Counted from the first letter of the stretch, positions 44,701 through 53,187 are shown. The stretch is 64,000 nt of DNA from a virus (IMGVR_UViG_3300009034_000001:1-64000); one strand, 5' to 3'. The notes: generated by a model from the letters alone, not told the origin. Numbers and translations are program-made.

Positions 44701-47700
44701 TCTGACTTCCTCATTTTGTCTATCCATTCAGTTGCATGCTCCTGCGCTGCAACTAAATCCTTAAGTTTATCATCTTCGTCCTTAAGGGCTTTAACCACTT
44801 CAATTTTCCAGTCAACCAATTCCATATGTTTCGAAATCAATTCATCTAAACCTTTTATATTCTTATCCTGAGAAGCAGTGTAGTTGTCCAAACTGCTACT
44901 TAATAAATCGATCCAGAATAGCAGTTTTGCAGCAACTTCACCGCCTGTTTCCCTTGCCACATTGAGTTTGTCTTGTAACTGAACTTGAGTCATACTTTTT
45001 ACTTCAAGTTCTGGATATAACTGATGAACTACAAATCGAAGTACTCTCAAATACCCTTCCAATGCAGACTTTTGTCTCTTCTTAGCTTCAACATCCTTAT
45101 CTCCAGCTGCCAAAAGTTTGTCAAAGAACGACGCTTCCTTATCTTGAATGGCTATCACGGCCTTTGACAGGTTAATTCTTTTGGTATTTGCATCGGTAAA
45201 GGCTTTCACATCTGCGTCGGTTGCTGCAACTTTTTCATCAATCAACTCGGTATACAAATCGGTGGATCTCTGTTCCCAATAGTCACGAGCCTTAATCATT
45301 TCTTCTAACGTGGCCGTTCCCATTGCATATCTTAATTCAAACCTTTCCATATCAGACAACAGACCTTCAAATGTGTCCCCCGTTCTCTTTGCCATCTTTT
45401 CGGCTGCGTCGCCAACATCTCCCGTCCCAGTTTTCACTATATTTTTAATCCGTGACCAAGAGTCCTTATGAATTGCATGAATGTCAACCAATGTATCAGC
45501 AACGCTATCGGCAAATTCCTCATATCGTTTTGCGGTCTCCTTATGAGCTTCGCCAATTATTGGAAGCAAACCAATCAACTCGTGATACATTTGCATAAGT
45601 TTTGCCATTCCCCACGAAACCAAAGCAATAGCGCCAGCAAACGCGGTCAAAGCAATGATTGTTGCTTCAATAGCAACGTTTAAAACCCCGACTAATACAA
45701 GACCCGCAGTTCCAAAGGCCCGTGAAAGTAAACTTACAAGGTTTGCGTGTTCTTTTAGCCAATTGTTGACAACAGCCAAAACACGTGAAAATACATTAAA
45801 ACGTTGTTCCAACTTGGATACTGCTTCTACAAGGAGGTAAATTAAAATTAGAGGCCAAACTCGTTGTAGGACGAGAAATGCAGTACGTAACGCTCTGGTA
45901 GCACCAGCTAAGGTAAACAACGACCCGGCAGCCATAACAGCAGACACAGCCATTCGACCTAGCCACATTCCAAAGCCCTTAAGCGCGGCGATTGTAGTTG
46001 CCAATATTGCACGCAATATAACCAATGACTCAACAACTAAAACTTTCAAAAACCGTCCAAGTATAACAACAGCTCCGCCAGTGCCTCGAGCCGTCTTTCC
46101 AAGTTTGAACAACAAGAGGTACAAAGGAAACGATACTTTCGACACCCACTGCATAGTCCGAGCCAAATACTTGTATACACCAGATAAGTGAGCGGTAGAG
46201 GCCAATGAAAGTACCATGGCCTTGTTTAATGCAGTAAGTAATATTGTAAGACCCTGAATTGAAATCCGGACTGAAATTACCGTTGCGGCCAATACCAATA
46301 ACTTCCCTATCCATGTAAGCGTCAAACCAGTTATAAATACCATAACGCCAGCTAATGCTGTCACCTGTTGACCTAAGAATAATGTCGCCTGTGCTTTTGT
46401 ATATAACAGTTTAATAACAGGTTCTAAACCCCGCTTTATATACTCACCCAGTTGTTTTTGGTAAACGAATGTTAAAACTTGAATTCGCCGTAGCGTACCA
46501 CCATAGGAATCCATAAATTTATTTACTTGTTCAACACGAGGTCCCAACACTTCAAATGTAGAACTAAGTCTTGCCATTGTTAACGCTTGTCGTTGCTGAA
46601 TAGGGTTCATTTCGTCGGTTACTTTTAACAGGCCTTTTGATTCAAGAGCGTCCTTTCTTACTTCAATACCATAACGTCTTGCTGCACGAACGTTACCGGA
46701 AATTGCGGCCTCTAACGATTGTGCTACCTCAGTCACAGAACGACCTTCTGCAGCAAACGATAAAATTCCTTCCACAAATTCCATAACTTGTTCTTCAGCA
46801 ACGCCCATAACGCCCAAGAAGTCAACAATAGGACTAATAGCATGAATTACTGTAGGTGGTAAAATTCCAAATTGAACAGATAACTCATCCACAGCCTTCG
46901 TCCACTGTGCTGTAGTCCAAATAGCTTTTGCGTTAACTGTTCTATAAACCTCAATTGCTGCAACTAATAAATATGCGGATCTTTCCATTTCGACAGAAGC
47001 ATGAACCCACCTGCCCGCAGCCTGGACCAAACCTATTCCAATGGCTTCAATTAATCTACCAACACCAGCAAATAACCGTGCCCAAACAAGTTCAACAAGG
47101 ATTGCAGACGTTGTAACTCTTCTCAGTGCTGGAACCATTCCTCTGTTAAGCGCTTGTGATGCTTGTCCCGTAGCTGCAGTAAATCCTTTCAAACCCGTTG
47201 ACACTTTTGCCGTTGCAGAACCAGCACCTGCCATTGCTCTTCCAACTCTACCGCTAACTCCAGCAAGGTCTTGCATTACGGCAGAACCTGTGATTGTAGC
47301 CCGGCGTAAACCTTTAATGCCAACGCCAAATCTATCTAGTATGCCACCGGCATGGTAGAGGCCACGTGAAAGCATTGAAAAGACGCCAACACCGCCCGAT
47401 ACCGTTCCAAAGAACCTGGCAAAGCCACGTGAAATACTAGCGGTACTGGTCAGTACCAAACCAAAGACTTTTGCAAGTTTTAAACCTGTTTCGCCAAGTG
47501 TGCCCGTTCCCAACATTAAATCGCGAACCATTAGTTTTGCTGTTGCCATGACGGGGGCCAGCTTTGCAACAACAGCTGTATATGTCGCAGTATTCCTAAT
47601 AGCAGATGCAATTCCGACGCCCACACCGGCAAAGGCAATTCCTACGGCTTTAACAATACCTATGGTGTTCATCCAAACAGCATTAAGAGCACTTGAAGAC

Positions 47701-48257
47701 CTCGCGGTAGCTCTGAAAGCTCTACCAACCGAAGCGCCGGCGATTCCAATTTCCATAAAAGCAGGTATCAATCTCCGATATAAAATTTGTGATTGCACTA
47801 CTATCGTACGACCAAGGACGGTAAATGCCTCGCGGAGTTCCGCTGTTTGTTTATATCCTGATCTTACATGACGACCCATGACAACAATAGCTTTAACAAA
47901 ATCGGTGCCAACGACTTTACTGACATCCCTAACAGCTACTCCCATCAGTCCAACTTGAGTCACGAATGTTTTGGTAAGTTTACCTACTTCGGGTGCTAGT
48001 CTTTTTATGGTGGAATGTATATCACGCCAATGTCTAACAACAAGGGCCAAGCCTGCGGCCGCTGTGGTAACCTTTACAATGGTGCCAATATAGCTTTTTG
48101 TAGCTTGTACGGCGCGATCAGTTTCCAATTGTGCTTGTTTAAACGTAGCCTGGATCTTCGGCTGCAACTGGGCACATTGAGTCTCAACTTTCTGCAAACC
48201 TTGACGGATCTGACTAAGATCCCATTCTACAGAAATACTATAAGTTTCTAGTGGAAT
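41745..48257 (-). CDS. Tape measure protein
   Basis: 2170 residues from an ATT at 48257-48255, with GGAGG 9 bases upstream; a TTG at 48197 is the first ordinary start but has no ribosome site. Sets tail length: at about 0.15 nm per residue, roughly 320 nm. Long helical N-terminal region, several hydrophobic stretches, and a Gly-rich C-terminal third with two copies of a VPAI-x-H-x-GE module. GTAGLVLVGVLNVAIEATIIAL is among the membrane-like segments. Follows DUF3326 with a single-base gap. Confidence 0.92.
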   Translation of the reverse strand: MPLETYSISVEWDLSQIRQGLQKVETQCAQLQPKIQATFKQAQLETDRAVQATKSYIGTIVKVTTAAAGLALVVRHWRDIHSTIKRLAPEVGKLTKTFVTQVGLMGVAVRDVSKVVGTDFVKAIVVMGRHVRSGYKQTAELREAFTVLGRTIVVQSQILYRRLIPAFMEIGIAGASVGRAFRATARSSSALNAVWMNTIGIVKAVGIAFAGVGVGIASAIRNTATYTAVVAKLAPVMATAKLMVRDLMLGTGTLGETGLKLAKVFGLVLTSTASISRGFARFFGTVSGGVGVFSMLSRGLYHAGGILDRFGVGIKGLRRATITGSAVMQDLAGVSGRVGRAMAGAGSATAKVSTGLKGFTAATGQASQALNRGMVPALRRVTTSAILVELVWARLFAGVGRLIEAIGIGLVQAAGRWVHASVEMERSAYLLVAAIEVYRTVNAKAIWTTAQWTKAVDELSVQFGILPPTVIHAISPIVDFLGVMGVAEEQVMEFVEGILSFAAEGRSVTEVAQSLEAAISGNVRAARRYGIEVRKDALESKGLLKVTDEMNPIQQRQALTMARLSSTFEVLGPRVEQVNKFMDSYGGTLRRIQVLTFVYQKQLGEYIKRGLEPVIKLLYTKAQATLFLGQQVTALAGVMVFITGLTLTWIGKLLVLAATVISVRISIQGLTILLTALNKAMVLSLASTAHLSGVYKYLARTMQWVSKVSFPLYLLLFKLGKTARGTGGAVVILGRFLKVLVVESLVILRAILATTIAALKGFGMWLGRMAVSAVMAAGSLFTLAGATRALRTAFLVLQRVWPLILIYLLVEAVSKLEQRFNVFSRVLAVVNNWLKEHANLVSLLSRAFGTAGLVLVGVLNVAIEATIIALTAFAGAIALVSWGMAKLMQMYHELIGLLPIIGEAHKETAKRYEEFADSVADTLVDIHAIHKDSWSRIKNIVKTGTGDVGDAAEKMAKRTGDTFEGLLSDMERFELRYAMGTATLEEMIKARDYWEQRSTDLYTELIDEKVAATDADVKAFTDANTKRINLSKAVIAIQDKEASFFDKLLAAGDKDVEAKKRQKSALEGYLRVLRFVVHQLYPELEVKSMTQVQLQDKLNVARETGGEVAAKLLFWIDLLSSSLDNYTASQDKNIKGLDELISKHMELVDWKIEVVKALKDEDDKLKDLVAAQEHATEWIDKMRKSDSTLRTIIDDLNISIKTTPERIKELIQTHIDWNKLTEAQQKVLTELINRLVIVTTETRNYNKTLKDTGLSTLEWLEKQFALEETLLEVDKRLVDVGEATLVYGNAQERARKVVAALTEANIGFVGSEDDLMGSLEAAGVWLRAHQADLASTNEKVREHAEEVEGLVKLGEAVYVRLRESWKKMLEEEVERLRLSGKYNKEYFQARMKQIDDYLVHELKLSRTSQQYHRAYSEAVVSVQKEMWENIVKEAEAGMKSQHSFWDILMAKVKTSSDWMVDYSRGAWAAVQDFAVKAGELISQVWNDLTSEVGDAVARWIVYGENFELRWRDIIKRFKFEFVKALVTIATRWAVTKALEALGLDFMKDTVATVKEERKQVQGLTLDYIKLNIAKKLAAAGYRPGVSGVVTGVPGVAPGVAPGVAPVGAAGPGLWSRTLGFLQRIPGEITGGFKWLGRETWLSSQWLGGKILGGLGKLGGLFGAVKGLFGFQKGGAVPAIVHAGEFVMKKQAVSKYGKSFFDSLNSGLVPLRHQVGGSVRKYQLGGPVLGALLPLFAGGALGPEGLLEKLGGVLFAKKGFTPMWWGKLLDWAGKLGGGLKGWGLGAMLGGGKGGGGLGGAPTAFLQAIGGLEHGGLIAKTGSSQLVHLFKTIGSPSFWIGGVLTALKFVGPAMGLLKGVGGMFGTGTTSGGEQAPPVWQKAPEEFKEAATLGLRQKQWSSMMGPFNFLYGLITKAFGGIQQLGSFMKGGFEQIAGGLKGLFGGAKGGYVSRFQLGGLVSLLPTLLGGGAGLFGKGLGFPLRGMETLFGSLFKGIIGEPKGAQKGFFGNILGTLGGTAGGGLGSILQLLQNLVGGVFGGLFKGLTGAKGFQRGGEVPAILHEGEYVLQSRAVRKYGLAFLSSLNQGLMPVSEFISRQLGGYVSNLQSVSTQLSPLGQFFQEGGIVPGRGVEPPKLTVVNIFDEQQLDQYFGSKKYGEIVANNIGKKLVRRMI

Positions 48258-48258
48258 A

Positions 48259-49545
48259 TTACTTCACCTCCGTGGTTACACGAGTATAACAAATTGGTCT
48301 ACGGACCGATTGTGTCGTCACCCCGGCTTTAAGTGCTTGTATTACTCCCGCAGCTTCTATGTAAGTATTCACTACAAAGAGTTTACCATCTTTAAATGGC
48401 AGATCTTCTAAAGTATTCTTCATTAAATTCTTATTCTCTTTAACAGCAATCACCGGAATACCTTGTTCAAGACAAGCCAATGTTGGTAGTCCAACGCATC
48501 CATAAGGAATAACTAAACATGAAATATCCTCTACACTGAGACCAAATTTGTGATTCACTATCCTTGGACTCCGGTATAAACCTCTTAGTATACAATGTAA
48601 ATAAGTAATTGATGACGATTCCGGAGCCTTACGTGGCTCAACAATGCCCACTTCTAATTCCATAACTTCCCTTGATGCCATCATCGGAGCGTGAGCACAC
48701 GGAATTTGATAAACTTCAGCTATACTATGCGTCAGCATCGCTTCAATTCCGCCCCATGGGTTAACCATATCATTTTCGTCATTAAAGTATTCCTTGTGAA
48801 AATGTTCAGGAACTTGAATGAAAGTTGACAAGCCAACAGCATCATATTGAGCTTTATATTTATCTATTATTTTAAATAGTCTTTCCAAATGATTCACGGT
48901 ACCAATAGCCCTCCCTGATTTAGCATATAACGATGCCATTTCCATAATATTTTCCATGTGCACAACATCACAATCTAAACCTAAGGTCACACGCGCTGAA
49001 GAAACGGCATTAACTATCTCATTGTTAAAAAAGTTGTCAGGGTGTTTATCAGCTAGCATAAGAACCCTGTTTGATCTCACTTTCTGTAAACCTAACTGTC
49101 CCATTAACAGCCTAGTAATTATACTCCCTTCAACATATAATCCATTTTCCGGTAACGTGTTAATATCAGAAGCATTTACTACGTTAGGATGTGTAATTAG
49201 TGCATCACACGAACTTGCCATCAACCTCGCAACCGCGTTTCCATCTCCACAATGTCCACCAAGTTCTGCCCCAATACCGGTTGGTATCAAAAGGACGGTT
49301 GTAAACTTGTCCGTATGCTCATATTCACGTTGACGGAAGTTGAAAATTGAACCCAAAGCAAGATCGTAGCCACTACCAGCAGGATCAAGAAAGTCTACTT
49401 CACAGTTATGCCCTGCCGGGAAAGTTTCAGTAATAACAAAACGGATAGGTTGTGCACGAATGGATTCAAGACGCAATGCGTTAACGGACCCATTAAGTTC
49501 CAACTTACCCGTTGGTAAAAAGATTTCCTTCGTATATACCCTCAT
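48259..49545 (-). CDS. DUF3326 protein
   Basis: 428 residues. LIPTGIGAELGGHCGD, ITHPNVVNASDINTLPENG, LYVEGSIITRLLMGQLGL and MVNPWGGIEAML match the DUF3326 family of bacteria and plants, whose function is unknown. Enzyme-like, with conserved Asp/His/Asn loops. ATG overlaps the TGA of the SpeD-like gene (ATGA), so the pair is translated together. Neither belongs to a tail by known biology, yet both lie between chaperone and tape measure. Confidence 0.85.
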   Translation of the reverse strand: MRVYTKEIFLPTGKLELNGSVNALRLESIRAQPIRFVITETFPAGHNCEVDFLDPAGSGYDLALGSIFNFRQREYEHTDKFTTVLLIPTGIGAELGGHCGDGNAVARLMASSCDALITHPNVVNASDINTLPENGLYVEGSIITRLLMGQLGLQKVRSNRVLMLADKHPDNFFNNEIVNAVSSARVTLGLDCDVVHMENIMEMASLYAKSGRAIGTVNHLERLFKIIDKYKAQYDAVGLSTFIQVPEHFHKEYFNDENDMVNPWGGIEAMLTHSIAEVYQIPCAHAPMMASREVMELEVGIVEPRKAPESSSITYLHCILRGLYRSPRIVNHKFGLSVEDISCLVIPYGCVGLPTLACLEQGIPVIAVKENKNLMKNTLEDLPFKDGKLFVVNTYIEAAGVIQALKAGVTTQSVRRPICYTRVTTEVK

Positions 49546-49913
49546 AGTCTCTCAATTACATGCTTAGAAATCACTTTGCCTCCAAACCATCCAACAGAAA
49601 GTTCTGTGGCAACATCTGCATCAAACACGCCGCATGCAAATATATTCAAATAAACTCTCTTTAAAGTTTCCAGAGTATGAATTGTAACGTTACTAGTTGT
49701 AATAAACTGTACAGCAGTCACACCTCTTAAATGTGGAGGAGAAGTCTTGTACTCCTCCGGTTGACCATGATAATCCCACCAAACCAATTTTTCCCTTACC
49801 ATATTTATTTGGTCACAAAGTGCTTTGAAGTAAGCTTTAATGCACTTCCTGTTAAAGGTTGCTGGATTACAACCGTGTAAATCAAGAATTAACTCCATGC
49901 CGTAAGTTTTCAT
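49542..49913 (-). CDS. speD-like: S-adenosylmethionine decarboxylase-like (SpeD class 1B) protein
   Basis: 123 residues from ATG 49913; two upstream in-frame ATGs exist, one with GGAG only 2 bases away. Class 1B enzymes self-cleave to form a pyruvoyl group and decarboxylate S-adenosylmethionine for spermidine synthesis. YGMELILDLHGC, TAVQFITTSNVTIHT (Ser74 at the pyruvoyl position, His79) and IFACGVFDADVA (Cys94) fit. The residue before Ser74 is Thr where Glu is usual, so processing or substrate may differ. SpeD is a known auxiliary gene in some marine phages. Confidence 0.82.
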   Translation of the reverse strand: MKTYGMELILDLHGCNPATFNRKCIKAYFKALCDQINMVREKLVWWDYHGQPEEYKTSPPHLRGVTAVQFITTSNVTIHTLETLKRVYLNIFACGVFDADVATELSVGWFGGKVISKHVIERL

Positions 49914-49990
49914 CTCGAACCCCCCACTAATTGAGCTCCGTTTCATATCTCCTTCCCAACTGTGCAACAGCAACATTTTACTTCCAACAT

Positions 49991-50028
49991 CAAATAGAGA
50001 GAGGTAATTAAAAACCTCTCTCTATTTG
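49991..50028. repeat. 15-bp perfect hairpin spanning the chaperone stop codon
   Basis: CAAATAGAGAGAGGT (49991-50005) and its exact inverse (50014-50028) with an 8-base loop. On the minus strand the first arm contains the TAG stop of the frameshifted chaperone. The T-run lies on the plus-strand side (50029-50036), so as written it would terminate plus-strand transcripts; on the minus strand it may be a processing or pausing site between chaperone and SpeD. Confidence 0.75.
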
Positions 50029-50752
50029 TCTTTTTTCTTTGATACGCCAACGGTCTCCATCAAGCCTTTCTTACTAAGTGAATCGAGTGTTCGTTCAACA
50101 TCGTATTGCTTACGTGGTTGAGTACTTGGTACACCTTTCAACTTTTGACCATGTAAGCTTGCTTCAAATTCGCGGTCTAGCCGTAACCTTCTTGTAGCAG
50201 CTTCCATCAGAAACTTTAATTGATCAAGTGGTAAATCAAGTATCTGATCAACCGACCAACCGTAATTATTGGCAAAGAAGTCAACTACTTCTGAGAGGCT
50301 GGTTTCACCGCGATATTGAACTTGGCCTTTATCAACTCGCCATACGTCTTGAAGAAAGGGACTAGAATTTCAATTAAATCCTCCAGTACCACGTTTTCTT
50401 CAACCCACTTTTCATCCTTATCCAAAATTAAACCACCAATTTCCACAATTGCATCTGGAACCTCAGTTAGAATATCCGGTAGAACGGTAACAACATCTTT
50501 CCAGGTGAAAGCATCAATATTGATGTCTTTAACCTCTTTTAAATCTTTTAACGTCTGTCCAACTTTCTTGATAATCTGAATTTGCTTCTTCAGTCCAGGC
50601 TTCTTAATAGCAATAGTGTCACCGTTGTCAAGTGTAAAGTCGTTCCCGAAGAAAGCCTGTTGTTCAGCCGACTCCTTAGGAGTTGGTTTAGCAGCTACCT
50701 CAGTTTTTACCTCTGGCTTTGGAGTTACTTCCTCCTTTTTCTTTTCGGTCAT
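50022..50752 (-). CDS. Tail assembly chaperone, -1 frameshift product (G-GT type)
   Basis: About 243 residues: codons 1-133 of the shorter chaperone, then a -1 shift at CCCTTTC and 110 further codons to the TAG at 50022. The downstream part reads GETSLSEVVDFFANNYGW then SVDQILDLPLDQLKFLMEAATRR, typical of the T domain of such chaperones, which binds the tape measure. A separate 61-codon ORF from ATG 50207 is part of this frame. Confidence 0.8.
50285..50752 (-). CDS. Tail assembly chaperone, unshifted product (G type)
   Basis: 155 residues. Lys/Glu/Pro-rich first 40, then a compact helical domain (DNGDTIAIKKPGLKKQIQII...DIDAFTWKDVVTVLPDIL). Coats the tape measure and delivers it to tail tube subunits. 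AGGAGGTTTTATC-ATG. Position after tail tube and before tape measure is canonical. Confidence 0.8.
   Translation of the reverse strand: MTEKKKEEVTPKPEVKTEVAAKPTPKESAEQQAFFGNDFTLDNGDTIAIKKPGLKKQIQIIKKVGQTLKDLKEVKDINIDAFTWKDVVTVLPDILTEVPDAIVEIGGLILDKDEKWVEENVVLEDLIEILVPFFKTYGELIKAKFNIAVKPASQK
50354..50360 (-). promoter_or_regulatory. -1 ribosomal frameshift slippery heptamer
   Basis: Minus strand reads C CCT TTC in the chaperone frame (codons 131-133), an exact X XXY YYZ. Shifting here joins the long -1 reading frame that carries the T domain. No pseudoknot was evaluated. Confidence 0.75.
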
Positions 50753-50815
50753 GATAAAACCTCCTCATAGAATTTTGTCCCGCGTGTTTGTTTTAAAAAA
50801 CTGGTCAGAATCATA

Positions 50816-50838
50816 AATGTCAAATCCCACTTGACATT
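50816..50838. repeat. 8-bp inverted repeat before the chaperone gene
   Basis: AATGTCAA and TTGACATT flank a 7-base loop, just after the stop of the lipoprotein-like gene. A T6 run lies about 14 bases further along the minus strand. Terminator-like, processing or operator site; undecided. Confidence 0.5.
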
Positions 50839-50843
50839 CCCCC

Positions 50844-51227
50844 TTAATGTTTATCTTTTATCTCACTCTTTTTATAGTACCACACTTCAGTGCCACATAA
50901 ACGACCCCCCGAATAAATAGTCTTTATTTCCACAACCACAATATCTTTCCGGCTTACAAATGCTTGAACTCTTCCGGTAAACTTTTTTGGTATTTCAAGT
51001 AAACCCATGGAAAAAATCTCAAGATGTGGAACGCCTTCAACATGACCGGAAATTTCGTTCTTAGAGGTTGTTAATGTAGTTACAGGTTCAGAACAGGCAA
51101 AAAATAGTATAAGAACTAAACATATCGAAGCGGTTAAAATAATACTTGATTTAAGAGATGATTTAAGAAGGGAAGCGTTAAGGCGGGGAAGTTTGTCTTT
51201 GTTTATGTTAAACCGTTGAAACGTCAT
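50844..51227 (-). CDS. Putative lipoprotein or signal-anchored protein
   Basis: 127 residues. Basic N-terminus, then a hydrophobic helix ending LILFFACSEP at about 45, a weak lipobox. The rest is a small beta domain. Unusual between tail tube and chaperone; could act in superinfection exclusion, but no known family was seen. Confidence 0.6.
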   Translation of the reverse strand: MTFQRFNINKDKLPRLNASLLKSSLKSSIILTASICLVLILFFACSEPVTTLTTSKNEISGHVEGVPHLEIFSMGLLEIPKKFTGRVQAFVSRKDIVVVEIKTIYSGGRLCGTEVWYYKKSEIKDKH

Positions 51228-51246
51228 AGCACTTCATTCTTTCCTT

Positions 51247-51858
51247 TTAACTAGGTGTATATCTGGTTATTCTAAAGATGTCTTTCCCACTTGGTAAAGC
51301 TGCACAATCCCAGTTCACAGTTGCAGTTAGCGCTCTAAACACGAATGGGAACTCAGAAAGATCGTCACCAAAGGTAACTGTAAGTTCCGCTGCACCCTGC
51401 GCTCTCCATATCCTAATAGCAATTGTGTGTCCAGCAGGTGTTTCGTGCACAAACAGTACGCCAACTTCATCGATGTCCAATGCGCCACCAAAGTCAAATG
51501 TTTCAGGCGGACCTGAATCTTGTATACCAGAGCCAAGCACGTACTTTAAATTAGTCAGATTCCATTCAATTCCTGTTACGGTTAACTGAACGGATTCCAT
51601 AGTAACGTACTGTTTAACTAGCGTTCTAGGAGAACCTTGAAAGACTTCAAGTCTCTCTCTGGTAATTGCAAATTCAGCACCAGATCTTACTGCACCAACA
51701 TCAAAGAAGTCACCATAAGAGCCACCAGCATCGCCTTTAATAGGTAATGTTGGGGAACCTTCACTTGGGCAAGGTAACTTGTCAGCTGGGCAAAGAAGCA
51801 GTACACCAGGACCGAAACTAAAGTTGTCCGTATCGTATACCGGCATGTTCCAGGGCAT
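51247..51858 (-). CDS. Major tail tube protein
   Basis: 203 residues. Beta-rich, with DVGAVRSGAEFAITRERLEVFQG and the C-terminal domain LTATVNWDCA typical of siphophage tube proteins. GGAGGTGAAAACGA-ATG. No sheath gene seen, so the tail is probably non-contractile. Confidence 0.8.
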   Translation of the reverse strand: MPWNMPVYDTDNFSFGPGVLLLCPADKLPCPSEGSPTLPIKGDAGGSYGDFFDVGAVRSGAEFAITRERLEVFQGSPRTLVKQYVTMESVQLTVTGIEWNLTNLKYVLGSGIQDSGPPETFDFGGALDIDEVGVLFVHETPAGHTIAIRIWRAQGAAELTVTFGDDLSEFPFVFRALTATVNWDCAALPSGKDIFRITRYTPS

Positions 51859-51919
51859 TCGTTTTCACCTCCTCTTCGTTTATTTTATTCTATTCAATCC
51901 TTAATGCTCACTTGTTCAC

Positions 51920-52957
51920 TTAGTCTGGCAAAACAAGTGATTTGAATATGCGGTCATATACACCTACAACAGCGATCCCGTTGTCAACGCCAACTATTAC
52001 GCGTATCTCTTTAACTGTTGGAATAGTCCAGTCAAAATTTGTCACATCAGACCATGTTAGTCCAAAGTCGGTTGATCGTTTTAGCGTGCTGCCATAACCA
52101 CCAGCAAGCACAACGCCAAAATCAAGATAAGAAAGAGCGTAAAATCCACCTTCACCTACCGTAACACCAAGATCGGTCCATGTTGTTCCATAGTCGATTG
52201 ATCTCAATAATTTGATCGGATTTATTGTGGCAGCGATAACAATTCCACCTTCCACATACGTAAGCGCGTATATACGTTGTACTCCAGCTTGTTGACCAAG
52301 ATCGGTCCAAGTCGCACCGTAGTCGGTTGATCTCAGAATCTTGCCATTGAAACCCGTTCCGGCCAAAGTGATGCCATTCCCGAGATAACAAAATGAAAAG
52401 ATCTGAGTCTCGCCTGCTTGTTGACCAAGATCGGTCCAGGTCTTGCCATAGTCGGTTGACCTCAAGATTCTACCGCTCATTGTTTCACCGGTTCCAGCTA
52501 AGGCGATTCCTTTCTCAAGATAAGCAAGTGACGTAATGGGTTCCGCGACAGGTGAGCCAAGATCGGTCCAAGTCGCACCGTAGTCGGTTGACCTTAGAAT
52601 TTTGCCTGGGCCTTTACATCCCGCCAGCACAATACCATGCTCACAATAGGTCATTGAATCTGCTCCCACTGGTCCAGCTTGTTGACCAAGATTTGTCCAC
52701 GTTTGGCCATAGTCGGTTGACCTAAAGATCAGTCCCCCACCTATACCGGCAAGTACGACGCCTTTAGTACAATACGCAAGCGATATTATAAGATTGGTTG
52801 AAGATAAAACCCCACAATCCTTATATGCCTTACCTGCTAGAGCCCTATGGATCCAAGCTTCTCTAATCTCGACAAACAAGTTGCCAAGCTTGTAACCCCA
52901 AGGTGACTGCCAATCCATATTTAAACATTCTATAATACGTCTTGGAAGTTTTCTCAT
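51920..52957 (-). CDS. Six-repeat BNR/Ycf48-like beta-propeller protein
   Basis: 345 residues. Six copies of a blade signature, RST-D-YG-x-TW-T-DLG, at roughly 45-50 residue spacing, as in sialidase-type or Ycf48 propellers. N-terminal 50 residues are separate. Could be a tail decoration or a carbohydrate-binding part. Catalytic residues of sialidase were not seen. Confidence 0.8.
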   Translation of the reverse strand: MRKLPRRIIECLNMDWQSPWGYKLGNLFVEIREAWIHRALAGKAYKDCGVLSSTNLIISLAYCTKGVVLAGIGGGLIFRSTDYGQTWTNLGQQAGPVGADSMTYCEHGIVLAGCKGPGKILRSTDYGATWTDLGSPVAEPITSLAYLEKGIALAGTGETMSGRILRSTDYGKTWTDLGQQAGETQIFSFCYLGNGITLAGTGFNGKILRSTDYGATWTDLGQQAGVQRIYALTYVEGGIVIAATINPIKLLRSIDYGTTWTDLGVTVGEGGFYALSYLDFGVVLAGGYGSTLKRSTDFGLTWSDVTNFDWTIPTVKEIRVIVGVDNGIAVVGVYDRIFKSLVLPD

Positions 52958-52983
52958 CTAAATTAGTACTCTCCACTTATAGT

Positions 52984-53187
52984 CTAAAATCCAAATTTCT
53001 TATCTTTCCAAAACTCTAACCGTTCGAGAAGCATCTGATTAGAAGGTGACTTTAACAAGGCACGGGTTATTCTCCGGATTTTGTTTCTGGCAGTTCTAAC
53101 CTCCTGTCTTCGGTACTTGCCAGTTTGGAGATTGTGCTCTTGCTGTCTTTCCTTCTTAGAGCCTCTCTTCCTATGTTGTCTAGTCAT
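52984..53187 (-). CDS. Basic 67-residue protein
   Basis: About 40% Lys/Arg/Gln in the first 45 residues (RQHRKRGSKKERQQEHN). Probably binds nucleic acid. Not recognised. Confidence 0.6.
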   Translation of the reverse strand: MTRQHRKRGSKKERQQEHNLQTGKYRRQEVRTARNKIRRITRALLKSPSNQMLLERLEFWKDKKFGF

